Source of the DNA: Ruminococcus sp.
Lineage (GTDB): Bacteria; Bacillota; Clostridia; Oscillospirales; Ruminococcaceae
Direction: 5' to 3'
NCBI GenBank assembly: GCA_017634275.1
Contig: JAGBNQ010000079.1
Location: forward strand, 1 to 35,832
DNA length: 35,832 nucleotides
Positions 14,489 to 22,034 of the stretch are shown piece after piece; position 1 is the stretch's first letter, and each line of letters starts with the position of its first letter. A program made the translations under genes and the position numbers. The notes beneath the pieces are model-generated. The model made no database searches and had not been told where the DNA came from. It was given only the letters and a program-made list of their open reading frames with translations.

Positions 14489-15139
14489 ATGAAAGGTGTT
14501 AGCAAAAAAGCATTATCGGTAATTCTTGCAGTCTGCGCAGCGGCTATGATGGCCTCCTGCGGCAGCTCCGACAGCAGCTCGTCAGCTGCCTCAAAAAAGG
14601 ACGCATCTAAGGCTAAGGACTTTGCCGACAGCCTTGCAGCCACGCTTGAAAGCAGCGCTGACAGTTCTTCAGTGCCCGAAAAGAAAGAGCCACCTGCCTA
14701 TGACGGCAGCACCTATGATACGGGTGTTATCACTGTTGCCGAGCCTAAGGGCTGGAAGGTCTGCGATGTTCCCGATTCGCTTGATAAATATGACGGCGAT
14801 ACTGACCCGAACGCGGTCTACGTTATAAAGGGCGGCGAAAGCTCTGATGATGTGCTGCACAAGCCCTACCTCTGGATAGTCCACTACGACAACCCCGGGA
14901 AATGGTCATCAAGCAAGGCATTTTATGATAACGTAAAGGACCTTGACCCCGTAACGATAGGCACAAGGGAATGGACGGGCTTTAGCTTTTCAAGCCTTGA
15001 TACCCCGGGTTTAACTATCAAGACAGATTCTGACGGCGACCTCTGGGTGTGCAATATGGTCTGCGAAAACGGCGATGATAAGATATCCTTAGAGGACAAG
15101 GACGTGCAGGATATCCTTGCAACACTTAAAGTAAATTGA
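14489..15139 (+). CDS. hypothetical lipoprotein in the fatty-acid operon
   Basis: A 216-residue lipoprotein, not recognised. The signal peptide ends in MASC (Cys24), an acceptable if weak lipobox, followed by a Ser/Ala/Lys linker to about residue 65. The mature domain (about 70-216) opens ITVAEPKGWKV and is rich in Asp, Trp and Tyr, a pattern like small secreted beta-rich lipoproteins of the PsbP/DcrB type, but no family can be named. It lies between fabZ and accC with 43- and 31-base gaps, so it is almost certainly co-transcribed with them. Confidence 0.75.
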   Translation: MKGVSKKALSVILAVCAAAMMASCGSSDSSSSAASKKDASKAKDFADSLAATLESSADSSSVPEKKEPPAYDGSTYDTGVITVAEPKGWKVCDVPDSLDKYDGDTDPNAVYVIKGGESSDDVLHKPYLWIVHYDNPGKWSSSKAFYDNVKDLDPVTIGTREWTGFSFSSLDTPGLTIKTDSDGDLWVCNMVCENGDDKISLEDKDVQDILATLKVN

Positions 15140-15170
15140 TACGCTATTAAATCAATACAGGTGAAAAACT

Positions 15171-16514
15171 ATGTTTAAAAAAGTTCTTATAGCAAACCGA
15201 GGAGAAATAGCCGTGCGTATAATCCGCGCGTGCAGAGAGCTTGGCATTCATACTGTTGCTGTTTATTCTACAGCTGATAAGGGTGCTTTGCACGCACAGA
15301 TAGCCGATGAGGCTGTCTGTATAGGTGCAGCCCCCGCTAAGGACAGCTACCTTAATATGAAAGCCCTTATCGCGGCCTGCGAGGTGACGGGGGCGGACGC
15401 TATCCACCCCGGCTTTGGCTTTCTCTCGGAGAATGCTCAGTTTGCAAGGTATTGCACTAAATGCGGCATTACCTTTATAGGCCCGCGCGCCGAGGCTATT
15501 GAGATGCTCGGTGACAAGGCGCAGGCAAAGGAAACTATGAAAAGCGCAGGCGTTCCCGTTATCACGGGCTCTGACGGCGCTGTTAAAAACGAATTCTATG
15601 CCCATGACCTTGCAAAGAGGATAGGCTACCCCGTTATGATAAAGGCATCAGCAGGCGGCGGCGGCAAGGGCATAAGGATAGTGCATAACGAAAGTGACCT
15701 TGACGAGCAGATGAAGGTCGCAAAGACTGAGGCTCTCGCCTGCTTTGGCAATGACGAGGTGTATATAGAAAAGTTTATCGAAAACCCAAAGCATATCGAG
15801 ATCCAGATACTTGCGGATAATTTCGGTGACGTTGTGTACTTGGGCGAGCGTGACTGCTCAATGCAGAGAAGAAACCAGAAGGTGCTTGAGGAAACGCCCT
15901 CCCCCGTTGTTGATGACAGCTTAAGAAAGCGCATGGGCGAGGCGGCTGTAAGGGCGGCTAAGGCGGCAGGCTACACAAACGCAGGCACTATCGAATTTCT
16001 GCTTGATAAAAACGGCGATTTCTTCTTTATGGAAATGAACACCCGTATCCAGGTAGAACACCCGATAACCGAGCAGGTAACGGGGATAGATATAGTCGCC
16101 GAGCAGATAAAAATAGCCGCAAACGAGCGCCTTGGCTTTAAGCAGGAGGATATAAAGATACACGGCCACGCGATAGAGTGCAGGATAAATGCCGAGAACC
16201 CCGAGCAGGGCTTTCGCCCCTCACCGGGCGTTATCACATCACTGCACACCCCCGGCGGCTTTGGCGTAAGAGTTGACAGCGCCGCCTATCAGGGCTATGA
16301 GATAACCCCCTACTATGATTCGATGATAGCAAAGCTCATCGTCCATGCCGATACAAGAGAGCAGGCTATAAGGCGTATGAACTGGGCGCTCTCGGAATTT
16401 GTTGTGGGCGGAGTAAGTACGAATATTGATTTCCAGCTTAAGCTTATAGCAACAGATGAGTTTAAAAAGGGTGACTACGATAACGGCTTTTTAAACAGAG
16501 CAAAGCTTGTATAA
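15171..16514 (+). CDS. accC: biotin carboxylase AccC
   Basis: A 447-residue ATP-grasp enzyme that carboxylates the biotin of AccB. Seen: N-terminal [17 protein letters not shown] (4-20), the ATP-binding loop AGGGGKGIR (161-169), HIEIQILAD (208-216), and the catalytic/metal segment [14 protein letters not shown] (288-301). The length is normal for the free subunit, with no biotin domain fused. The ATG follows a modest GGTGAAA site. It is followed after 38 bases by accD. Confidence 0.96.
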   Translation: MFKKVLIANRGEIAVRIIRACRELGIHTVAVYSTADKGALHAQIADEAVCIGAAPAKDSYLNMKALIAACEVTGADAIHPGFGFLSENAQFARYCTKCGITFIGPRAEAIEMLGDKAQAKETMKSAGVPVITGSDGAVKNEFYAHDLAKRIGYPVMIKASAGGGGKGIRIVHNESDLDEQMKVAKTEALACFGNDEVYIEKFIENPKHIEIQILADNFGDVVYLGERDCSMQRRNQKVLEETPSPVVDDSLRKRMGEAAVRAAKAAGYTNAGTIEFLLDKNGDFFFMEMNTRIQVEHPITEQVTGIDIVAEQIKIAANERLGFKQEDIKIHGHAIECRINAENPEQGFRPSPGVITSLHTPGGFGVRVDSAAYQGYEITPYYDSMIAKLIVHADTREQAIRRMNWALSEFVVGGVSTNIDFQLKLIATDEFKKGDYDNGFLNRAKLV

Positions 16515-16552
16515 CGGCAAAAAGTATTCAGCTGCTTTTGGAGGAAGAATAA

Positions 16553-17428
16553 ATGCTTGATGATATTTTCTCGGTGGTAAGACAGAGGTGGGGTACCTCC
16601 TCTCCCGAACAGAAGGACGGCAAAAAGCCCGACATACCAAAAGACCTTTTGTTTAAATGCCCGCGCTGCGGCAGTGTCTCCTTTTCGGAGGATTTTGATA
16701 AAAACGGCAAGGTCTGCCCTAACTGCAACTACCATTCCCGCTTAAGCGCAAGGGAAAGACTCGATATAACTATAGATAAGGACAGCTTAGAGGAATTTGA
16801 TAAGGATATGCTTTCAAAAAATCCGATAGGTTTCCCCGATTATGAGGCAAAACAGCAGGCCTTAAGGGCTAAGACGGGCCTTAAGGACGCGGTCATCACG
16901 GGAAAAGCGAAGATTCGCGGAAAAGATATCGTTATTATCGTTATGGATTCGCATTTTCTTATGGCATCAATGGGCTCGGTAGTCGGCGAGAAGATAACAA
17001 GGGCTTTTGAGTATGCTACTGAAAATAAACTCCCCGTTATAGCCTTTACCGCATCGGGCGGCGCAAGAATGCAGGAGGGCATCGTTTCCCTTATGCAGAT
17101 GGCTAAGACAAGCGGCGCAGTCGCCCGCCATAACGAGGCAGGGCTTTTGTATATAACTGTTATGACCGACCCCACAACAGGCGGTGTTACCGCATCATTC
17201 GCATCTCTTGGCGATATAATCATTGCAGAGCCTAAGGTGCTTATAGGCTTTGCAGGAAGGCGAGTTATCGAGGGAACTATCAGACAAAAGCTCCCCGATG
17301 AATTCCAGAGTGCGGAGTTTATGCTTGAAAACGGCTTTGTCGATATGATAGTAGAGCGCAAGAAAATGAGAAGAACTCTCGCTCACCTGCTTGCGCTGCA
17401 TGAGAAAGGGGGTCTGCAAAATGAGTGA
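16553..17428 (+). CDS. accD: acetyl-CoA carboxylase carboxyltransferase subunit beta AccD
   Basis: A 291-residue crotonase-fold subunit with its N-terminal zinc ribbon: Cys36, Cys39 (CPRCG) and Cys55, Cys58 (CPNCN). The transferase core includes FTASGGARMQEG and the oxyanion region DPTTGGVTASFA. With AccA it transfers the carboxyl group from biotin to acetyl-CoA, giving malonyl-CoA. TTGGAGGAAG precedes the ATG. Its TGA overlaps the accA ATG by 8 bases, which couples the two subunits for equal amounts. Confidence 0.95.
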   Translation: MLDDIFSVVRQRWGTSSPEQKDGKKPDIPKDLLFKCPRCGSVSFSEDFDKNGKVCPNCNYHSRLSARERLDITIDKDSLEEFDKDMLSKNPIGFPDYEAKQQALRAKTGLKDAVITGKAKIRGKDIVIIVMDSHFLMASMGSVVGEKITRAFEYATENKLPVIAFTASGGARMQEGIVSLMQMAKTSGAVARHNEAGLLYITVMTDPTTGGVTASFASLGDIIIAEPKVLIGFAGRRVIEGTIRQKLPDEFQSAEFMLENGFVDMIVERKKMRRTLAHLLALHEKGGLQNE

Positions 17429-18224
17429 TATTCCTGCAAGCCAAAAGCTTGATATCATCAGAATGAAGGGCAGGCCTACCGTTAATGACTATATCCCCCT
17501 TATTTTTGATGACTTTTTTGAAATGCATGGCGACAGGCTCTATGGCGATGACGGCGCTGTAAAGGGCGGTATCGCATACTTTAAGGGTACGCCCGTTACA
17601 GTTATCGCTCAGGTCAAGGGCAGAAACTTAGATGAGAATAAAGCATCAAACTTCGGTATGCCCCACCCCGAGGGCTACAGAAAGGCGCTGAGGCTTGCTA
17701 AGCAGGCCGAGAAATTCCACCGCCCCGTTATCTGCCTTATTGATACGGCAGGCGCTTTCTGCGGTGTTGAGGCTGAACAGCGCGGCCAGGGCGAGGCGAT
17801 AGCTAAGGATATAATGGAGTTCATGACGCTTAAAACGCCTATCATCTCAATTATTCTGGGTGAGGGTGGCTCGGGCGGCGCGCTTGCTCTGGGCGTGTGC
17901 GATGAGCTTGCGATGCTGGAAAACGCTATATACTCTGTTATCTCACCGCGCGGCTTTGCAAGCCTGCTGTGGAAGGATGCGTCCCGTGAGCGCGAGGCGG
18001 CGGATATTATGAAGATAACCGCCGATGACCTTATGGCGCTTAAGGTGTGCGACAGCATTATCCCCGAGCCGACAGGCGGCGCGCATAATGACCCCGAATC
18101 GACAGCAAAGGCTATAAGCGAATATATTTTTTCAGCTTTGCAAAGAAAATTTCAAAAAGGGCTTGACGAATTGCTAAATGAACGCTATAATAAGTTTAGG
18201 GCAATCGGAGAGTTTACTGAATAA
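17421..18224 (+). CDS. accA: acetyl-CoA carboxylase carboxyltransferase subunit alpha AccA
   Basis: A 267-residue alpha subunit, the short form seen in Firmicutes. I chose the ATG at 17421 (MSDIPASQKLD) because GAAAGGGGG lies about 10 bases upstream; an in-frame ATG at 17391 would put 10 additional residues inside the accD frame and lacks a ribosome site. Core motifs are RPTVNDYIPLIFDDFFEMHGDR, FGMPHPEGYRKALRL, DTAGAFCG and GEGGSGGALAL (each within the first two thirds). It pairs with AccD. The acpP gene follows after 67 bases. Confidence 0.94.
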   Translation: MSDIPASQKLDIIRMKGRPTVNDYIPLIFDDFFEMHGDRLYGDDGAVKGGIAYFKGTPVTVIAQVKGRNLDENKASNFGMPHPEGYRKALRLAKQAEKFHRPVICLIDTAGAFCGVEAEQRGQGEAIAKDIMEFMTLKTPIISIILGEGGSGGALALGVCDELAMLENAIYSVISPRGFASLLWKDASREREAADIMKITADDLMALKVCDSIIPEPTGGAHNDPESTAKAISEYIFSALQRKFQKGLDELLNERYNKFRAIGEFTE

Positions 18225-18291
18225 CTTAGCTTAAGTTCAGGGGTAACTCCCTTGCTTAAATAAACAACCTATGGATTGGAGGGTGCTTAAA

Positions 18292-18522
18292 ATGATATTT
18301 GACAAGGTTAAGGAAATCATTGTTGACCAGCTTGACGCTGATGAGAACGATGTAACACAGGACGCATCTATTACTGATGATCTCGGCGCAGATTCTCTTG
18401 ACGTAGTAGACCTTGTAATGTCTATCGAGGAGGAGTTCGATATCGAGGTCCCCGATGAAGAGGTAGCAAACATGAAGACTGTTGGCGACATCGTTAAGTA
18501 TATCGAGGCTAACGCTGAGTAA
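18292..18522 (+). CDS. acpP: acyl carrier protein AcpP
   Basis: A 76-residue acidic four-helix carrier. The phosphopantetheine attachment serine is Ser35 in [12 protein letters not shown]. It holds the growing acyl chain for all the Fab enzymes here. The start at 18292 ([10 protein letters not shown]) is supported by GGAGGG 8 bases upstream; an ATG at 18271 would place that ribosome site inside the coding region. It is the last gene of the operon and is directly followed by a strong terminator. Confidence 0.95.
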   Translation: MIFDKVKEIIVDQLDADENDVTQDASITDDLGADSLDVVDLVMSIEEEFDIEVPDEEVANMKTVGDIVKYIEANAE

Positions 18523-18538
18523 TTAAAATTACAAAATT

Positions 18539-18570
18539 AAATCGCCCGCAGGGGCGATTTTTTTGTTTTA
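18539..18570 (+). terminator. terminator of the fatty-acid operon
   Basis: AAATCGCCC (18539-18547), loop GCAG, GGGCGATTT (18552-18560), then TTTTGTTTTA. A perfect 9-bp stem with a T tract, 16 bases after the acpP stop. It separates the fab operon from the ExbB/ExbD-like unit. Confidence 0.92.
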
Positions 18571-18596
18571 TTACCCATTTTGTTTTCTTCCCCCTA

Positions 18597-18625
18597 TTGC
18601 ATTTTGCGCATAAATATGTTATCAT
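18597..18625 (+). promoter_or_regulatory. extended -10 promoter of the ExbB/ExbD-like unit
   Basis: TTGCAT (18597-18602), 17-base spacer, TATCAT (18620-18625) preceded by TG at 18617-18618, an extended -10. The start of transcription would be near 18632, which rules out the longest upstream ATG of the next gene. Confidence 0.6.
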
Positions 18626-18671
18626 TAAGGTATGCAGAATAAAAATGATGTCAAAAATGCAGGTGAATAAA

Positions 18672-19190
18672 ATGTTTGGTGTTATTTTTTCAAATATAGC
18701 AGGGTTTGATGCCCTTATCTTTATAGCAGGCATAGTTAACGCGGTGGTCTTTTATTTTGCCTACAGCGCCGCTAATGAGCTTTATAAAAAGATGCATCTG
18801 ACCGTTTTCGTGCCCGATAATGATGATTCAAACGCGCAGGCGCAGGCCGCTGTCAGCAGGCTCACCGAAACAGAGCTTACGGATATGCGCACGCGCTGCG
18901 GCAAGCTCTACAGCGTGTTTGTAAACCTTACGGGTATCTTTCCGCTGCTCGGTATTTTGGGTACGGTTGCCTCCCTCCTCTCTGTTATGGAGGATATGTC
19001 CAACGCTCAGGGCAATTTCTATGCAGCACTTACCTCTACCTTCTGGGGGCTCGTTTTTGCTATCATCTTTAAGTTTTTGGACGGCGTTATCTCCGCTAAG
19101 ATAGAAGATAATGAAAAAACAGTCGCTCTATTTCTCCAGCGTAACTGGGAGGGCAGAAAGGGCAAAAAGGACGAGGACGCGGCATCATGA
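18672..19190 (+). CDS. MotA/TolQ/ExbB-like proton channel protein
   Basis: A 172-residue membrane protein from the ATG at 18672, chosen because AGGTG lies 6 bases upstream and the likely promoter ends at 18625. Three membrane helices are visible: about 9-33, 82-106 and 116-140. The signature GIFPLLGILGTVASLL (88-103) and the paired TSTFWGLVFAI (121-131) are those of ExbB/TolQ/MotA. In that family a pentamer surrounds two ExbD/TolR/MotB helices and converts ion flow into motion. The cytoplasmic loop (34-80) is short. The TGA overlaps the next ATG by 4 bases. No TonB, flagellar or outer-membrane gene is present, so the load driven by it is unknown. Confidence 0.8.
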   Translation: MFGVIFSNIAGFDALIFIAGIVNAVVFYFAYSAANELYKKMHLTVFVPDNDDSNAQAQAAVSRLTETELTDMRTRCGKLYSVFVNLTGIFPLLGILGTVASLLSVMEDMSNAQGNFYAALTSTFWGLVFAIIFKFLDGVISAKIEDNEKTVALFLQRNWEGRKGKKDEDAAS

Positions 19191-19702
19191 AACAAAAGGG
19201 TATAGTTATCGAGCTTACCTCGCTGCTTGATGTTATCCTGATAATGCTATTTTTTGTGATGATGCAGTCGGGTCAGCAGAATGAGAAATACCGCGAGCAG
19301 GCCGATGAGGAGATAGCTCTTGCTCAGGCGCAGACCGAGGCGGTAAAAAAAGAGCTTGACGAGGGCAAGCAGCGCGAAAAAATGCTTGCCGATGCACTCT
19401 CGGGCTTTGAGGGCGGCGAGCTTTACGAGCTTAAAATAAACTTTGACGATACCGAGGACGTGCTTGTTCTCTCCTTCGCAGGGCAGGAGCTTGACAGACT
19501 CGGTTTTGAGCAGACTAAGGAAATAGAGGATGCCGTTATGGGGTTGGATGTCCCCGAGGGCTCGGCAGTTCTGGCAGCGGTCATCTATGACGGAAATAAG
19601 GTGCTCTACCGCGATATGGAAAGCATTCGCTCAGCCCTTGATAAGCTTTCAAAGGAAAATGATAATATTTATATAGGATATATTGATACGTCAATAAAAT
19701 AA
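19187..19702 (+). CDS. ExbD-like single-pass membrane protein with the proton-site Asp
   Basis: A 171-residue protein. Its one membrane helix (about 8-27, IELTSLLDVILIMLFFVMM) carries Asp15 at the position of the proton-binding Asp of ExbD/TolR. After it comes a Glu/Gln/Lys coiled coil (about 32-70) and an extracytoplasmic alpha/beta domain (about 75-171). It is coupled to the ExbB-like gene by a 4-base overlap. The coiled coil between helix and outer domain is longer than in standard ExbD and resembles the linker of stators such as MotB. I infer that it is the ion-binding partner in a stator-like complex; the load is unknown. Confidence 0.72.
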   Translation: MKQKGIVIELTSLLDVILIMLFFVMMQSGQQNEKYREQADEEIALAQAQTEAVKKELDEGKQREKMLADALSGFEGGELYELKINFDDTEDVLVLSFAGQELDRLGFEQTKEIEDAVMGLDVPEGSAVLAAVIYDGNKVLYRDMESIRSALDKLSKENDNIYIGYIDTSIK

Positions 19703-19717
19703 CAGGAGGGTATTAAC

Positions 19718-20167
19718 ATGGCAAAGAATTACGATGAAAGAAACGGCAAGGAAAAGAAAAAGAAAAAAAGCAAGGCACCGCTGCTTTTTATAGTGCTGCT
19801 TTTGCTTATAGCGGCTCTGCTTTTGCTTATGAATTATTTGGGGCTCGGCTTTGGCGGCGGCAAGGGCGACGGCGGCTCATCAAACGGCAACGAGAGCGTT
19901 GCAGCAACAGCCGATGACAGCAATACCGCAACAGAAAAGACAAACGTTGTAGTAACAGTCAAGGGCTCATCATACGTCTATGACGGCGCTGAGCTTACTC
20001 TTGATGAGCTTAAGACTAAGCTTTCCGAGCTTGACAAGGATAAAACGGTAGTTGAGCTTAAAGACGACGGCGCAGTAGAAAACGCCATGTCCGATGCTAA
20101 AACGGCAGTCGAGGGTGCAGGCCTTTCGGTAGTTACCCCTGCCGACAGCAGCTCTTCCACAGAATAA
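19718..20167 (+). CDS. second ExbD-like single-pass protein lacking the membrane Asp
   Basis: A 149-residue protein: Lys-rich cytoplasmic tail (1-20), one membrane helix (21-42) of Leu, Ile and Ala with no acidic residue, a Gly/Ser/Asn linker (44-75), then a domain VVVTVKGSSYVYDG...LTLDELKTKLSEL...AVEGAGLSVVTP (77-141) whose pattern matches the periplasmic domain of ExbD/TolR. So the ExbD outer domain here sits on a helix that cannot carry a proton. The AGGAGG site is 10 bases upstream. It follows the Asp-bearing partner after 15 bases and ends the unit, with a hairpin terminator 10 bases on. Its role could be anchoring or gating. Confidence 0.68.
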   Translation: MAKNYDERNGKEKKKKKSKAPLLFIVLLLLIAALLLLMNYLGLGFGGGKGDGGSSNGNESVAATADDSNTATEKTNVVVTVKGSSYVYDGAELTLDELKTKLSELDKDKTVVELKDDGAVENAMSDAKTAVEGAGLSVVTPADSSSSTE

Positions 20168-20176
20168 ACCTTATTC

Positions 20177-20214
20177 GCATTCCCCACCCCAATTGAGGGA
20201 GTGGGGAATGCTTT
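20177..20214 (+). terminator. hairpin terminator after the ExbB/ExbD-like unit
   Basis: GCATTCCCCAC (20177-20187) pairs with GTGGGGAATGC (20201-20211); the loop holds a further CCC/GGG pairing. The T tract is weak (TTTATC), so termination may be partial. Confidence 0.7.
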
Positions 20215-20217
20215 ATC

Positions 20218-20250
20218 AATTAATAATTAATTATTAACTATTAATTATCA
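20218..20250 (+). repeat. AATTAATAATTA tract before the patatin gene
   Basis: A 33-base tract of TAATTAATTATTAA units directly upstream of the CGGAG site of the patatin gene. Similar strings occur at about 6256-6273, 6424-6452 and 24836-24848. It may serve as an UP element or simply be a dispersed AT repeat. Confidence 0.5.
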
Positions 20251-20266
20251 AAACGGAGTTGATCTT

Positions 20267-21115
20267 ATGCTTGGTATAACCTGTGAGGGCGGCGCAAGCA
20301 GGACGGTGTATTCCTGCGGTGTGCTTGATAAATTCCTGGAGGAGGATATAATGTGCGATTACTTTGTCGGCGTGTCGGCAGGCATAGCCTTCGGTGTATC
20401 GTATATATCTAAGCAAAAGGGGCGTAACCTCTCGCTTGCGAGCGATTTTATGCCTACAAGTAAATATATGGGCGCTCACCACCTTTTCCGCCCGTCAAAC
20501 AGGAGCTACTATAACCTTGACTATGCTTTCCACGATATCCCGTGTGAACTGCTGCCATTCGATAATGAGGCCTTTGCAGCGTATAAGGGTCAGGTAAAGG
20601 CGGTAGTCACAAACGTTGAAACGGGGCAGGCAGAGTATCTCGAATGTCCGCGTGATGATGAGGATTTTATGCTCCTTCGTGCAAGCTGTGCTTTGCCTAT
20701 GCTTTTCCCGATGATAGAAATTGACGGCAAGCGCTACCTTGACGGCGGCCTTGCTGACTCTATCCCCTTTAAGCACGTTATGGCGGCAGGGTGTGATAAG
20801 AATATAGTTATCCTCACCCGTCCGCGCGGCTATGTTAAAAAGGACGAGCCGCTTTTAAAGCTTATCGAAAAGCGCTACAGAAAATACCCTGCCCTCGTTG
20901 AGTCGGTGCGCACAAGGGCAAAAAGGTATAACGAGTGTATTGCCGAGCTTGAGGAGCTGAGGCACGAGGGCAAGGTGTTCGTTTTCTCGCCTAAGCATAC
21001 CTTTGGTGTAAACCGAACGGAAAATGACCGCAAAAAGCTCAAAAGGCTCTATGACTACGGCTACGCCCACGCAGAGCATGAAATGCAAAACCTTAAGCGC
21101 TATCTTGCAAGATAA
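20267..21115 (+). CDS. patatin-like phospholipase
   Basis: A 282-residue cytoplasmic lipid acyl hydrolase. The catalytic dyad is present: nucleophile Ser37 in GVSAG and Asp159 in YLDGGLADS. The oxyanion loop, usually GGGxRG, reads CEGGASRT (6-13), close to the YjjU-type subfamily. Members release fatty acids from phospholipids or lysophospholipids. The ATG is preceded by CGGAG with 8-base spacing. The phosphoesterase gene follows after 15 bases, so the two are probably co-transcribed. The link to the nearby fatty-acid operon may be functional (acyl recycling) but the genes are separately terminated. Confidence 0.9.
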   Translation: MLGITCEGGASRTVYSCGVLDKFLEEDIMCDYFVGVSAGIAFGVSYISKQKGRNLSLASDFMPTSKYMGAHHLFRPSNRSYYNLDYAFHDIPCELLPFDNEAFAAYKGQVKAVVTNVETGQAEYLECPRDDEDFMLLRASCALPMLFPMIEIDGKRYLDGGLADSIPFKHVMAAGCDKNIVILTRPRGYVKKDEPLLKLIEKRYRKYPALVESVRTRAKRYNECIAELEELRHEGKVFVFSPKHTFGVNRTENDRKKLKRLYDYGYAHAEHEMQNLKRYLAR

Positions 21116-21130
21116 TGGAATGGAGAAAGC

Positions 21131-21979
21131 ATGAAAAATCTAACAAAACTCTTGATCGCCGCAGGCTTTTTTGCGTCCGCAGGCATTTATATCCATGACA
21201 GACAGCTCGATGTCCACCGCATAACCGTGCGGCACGAGCGCCTGCCCGAGGGATTTGAGGGGGCAAGGGTGCTGCACCTGAGCGACCTTCACAGCAAGAC
21301 CTTCGGCGAGATGAACGGCAACCTTATAAGCTCCTGCGAGGCGTGCAAGCCCGATATCATCTTCTTTACCGGCGACCTTATCTCAAAAAACGAGAACAGG
21401 AGCTTTTTTGACGCAAAGCTCTATTTGTTTGAAAGGCTGACGGCTATATGTGATGTCTATTTTATCTTGGGCAACCACGAGCAGTATAACCCCGAAAACT
21501 GCAAGTATATCTGCGATAAGCTCAAAAAGCTCGGGGTTAAGATACTCAAAAACGAAAGCGACTTTGTTTACCGAAACGGTGACAGGATAAAGGTAACAGG
21601 CCTTCGCCCCTCGGTAAAATGCTACCGCACAAATAACGGCTACGCCGACCTTTTGCCGATAACAGAGGAATATGTTGAAAGCCTTTTGGGCGAGTGTGAC
21701 AGAGATGAATTCAATATCCTCCTCTCGCACAACCCCTTCGGCTTTGAGGCATACGCTGAGTGGGGCGCCGACCTCGTTTTCTCGGGGCATTGCCACGGCG
21801 GAATAATAAGGCTGCCGCTTTTGGGTGGGCTTTTATCCCCCGAAAGGCGCTTTTTCCCGAAATATACTAAGGGCACATATTTTTATGACAGCTCAAAAAT
21901 GATAGTTTCCGCAGGCCTCGGTAAATTCAGGGTAAATAACCCTGCCGAGATAGTCGTCTGCACCCTCACAAGAGGATAA
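21131..21979 (+). CDS. membrane-anchored metallophosphoesterase (YkuE-like)
   Basis: A 282-residue calcineurin-type phosphoesterase with one N-terminal hydrophobic helix (5-21) acting as anchor. Metal ligands are intact: SDLH (Asp52, His54), GDLI (Asp82), GNHE (Asn115, His116), SHNP (His200) and GHCHGG (His220, His222). Related YkuE/LpxH-like proteins act on UDP-sugar lipids or other phosphoesters at the membrane surface; the substrate is not known here. It follows the patatin gene by 15 bases and precedes pepV by 55 bases that include an AT-rich repeat. Confidence 0.88.
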   Translation: MKNLTKLLIAAGFFASAGIYIHDRQLDVHRITVRHERLPEGFEGARVLHLSDLHSKTFGEMNGNLISSCEACKPDIIFFTGDLISKNENRSFFDAKLYLFERLTAICDVYFILGNHEQYNPENCKYICDKLKKLGVKILKNESDFVYRNGDRIKVTGLRPSVKCYRTNNGYADLLPITEEYVESLLGECDRDEFNILLSHNPFGFEAYAEWGADLVFSGHCHGGIIRLPLLGGLLSPERRFFPKYTKGTYFYDSSKMIVSAGLGKFRVNNPAEIVVCTLTRG

Positions 21980-21980
21980 G

Positions 21981-22020
21981 AAATGAATAATGAATATTGA
22001 ATAATGAAAAATGAATAATA
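21981..22020 (+). repeat. AATGAATAATGAA leader repeat before pepV
   Basis: Forty bases built of AATGAATAATGAA, TATTGAATAATGAA and AATGAATAATA units, ending at the AAGGAG site of pepV. AATGAATAATAAAGG recurs on the minus strand near 2292-2310, and GAAATGAATAATGAA recurs within the coding end of the MATE gene (34424-34443). Confidence 0.7.
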
Positions 22021-22034
22021 AAGGAGTACCATTA

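Noticed and set aside
13951-14643. A 230-codon minus-strand frame
   Set aside because: It covers fabZ and the start of a lipoprotein gene on the other strand; its composition is that of a shadow frame.
18597-18671. Longer N-terminus for the ExbB-like protein
   Set aside because: The region contains the promoter -35 and -10 boxes, and the added residues are not membrane-like; AGGTG supports 18672.
22011-22034. Upstream ATG for pepV
   Set aside because: It lies inside the AT-rich repeat and before the AAGGAG site that serves the ATG at 22035.
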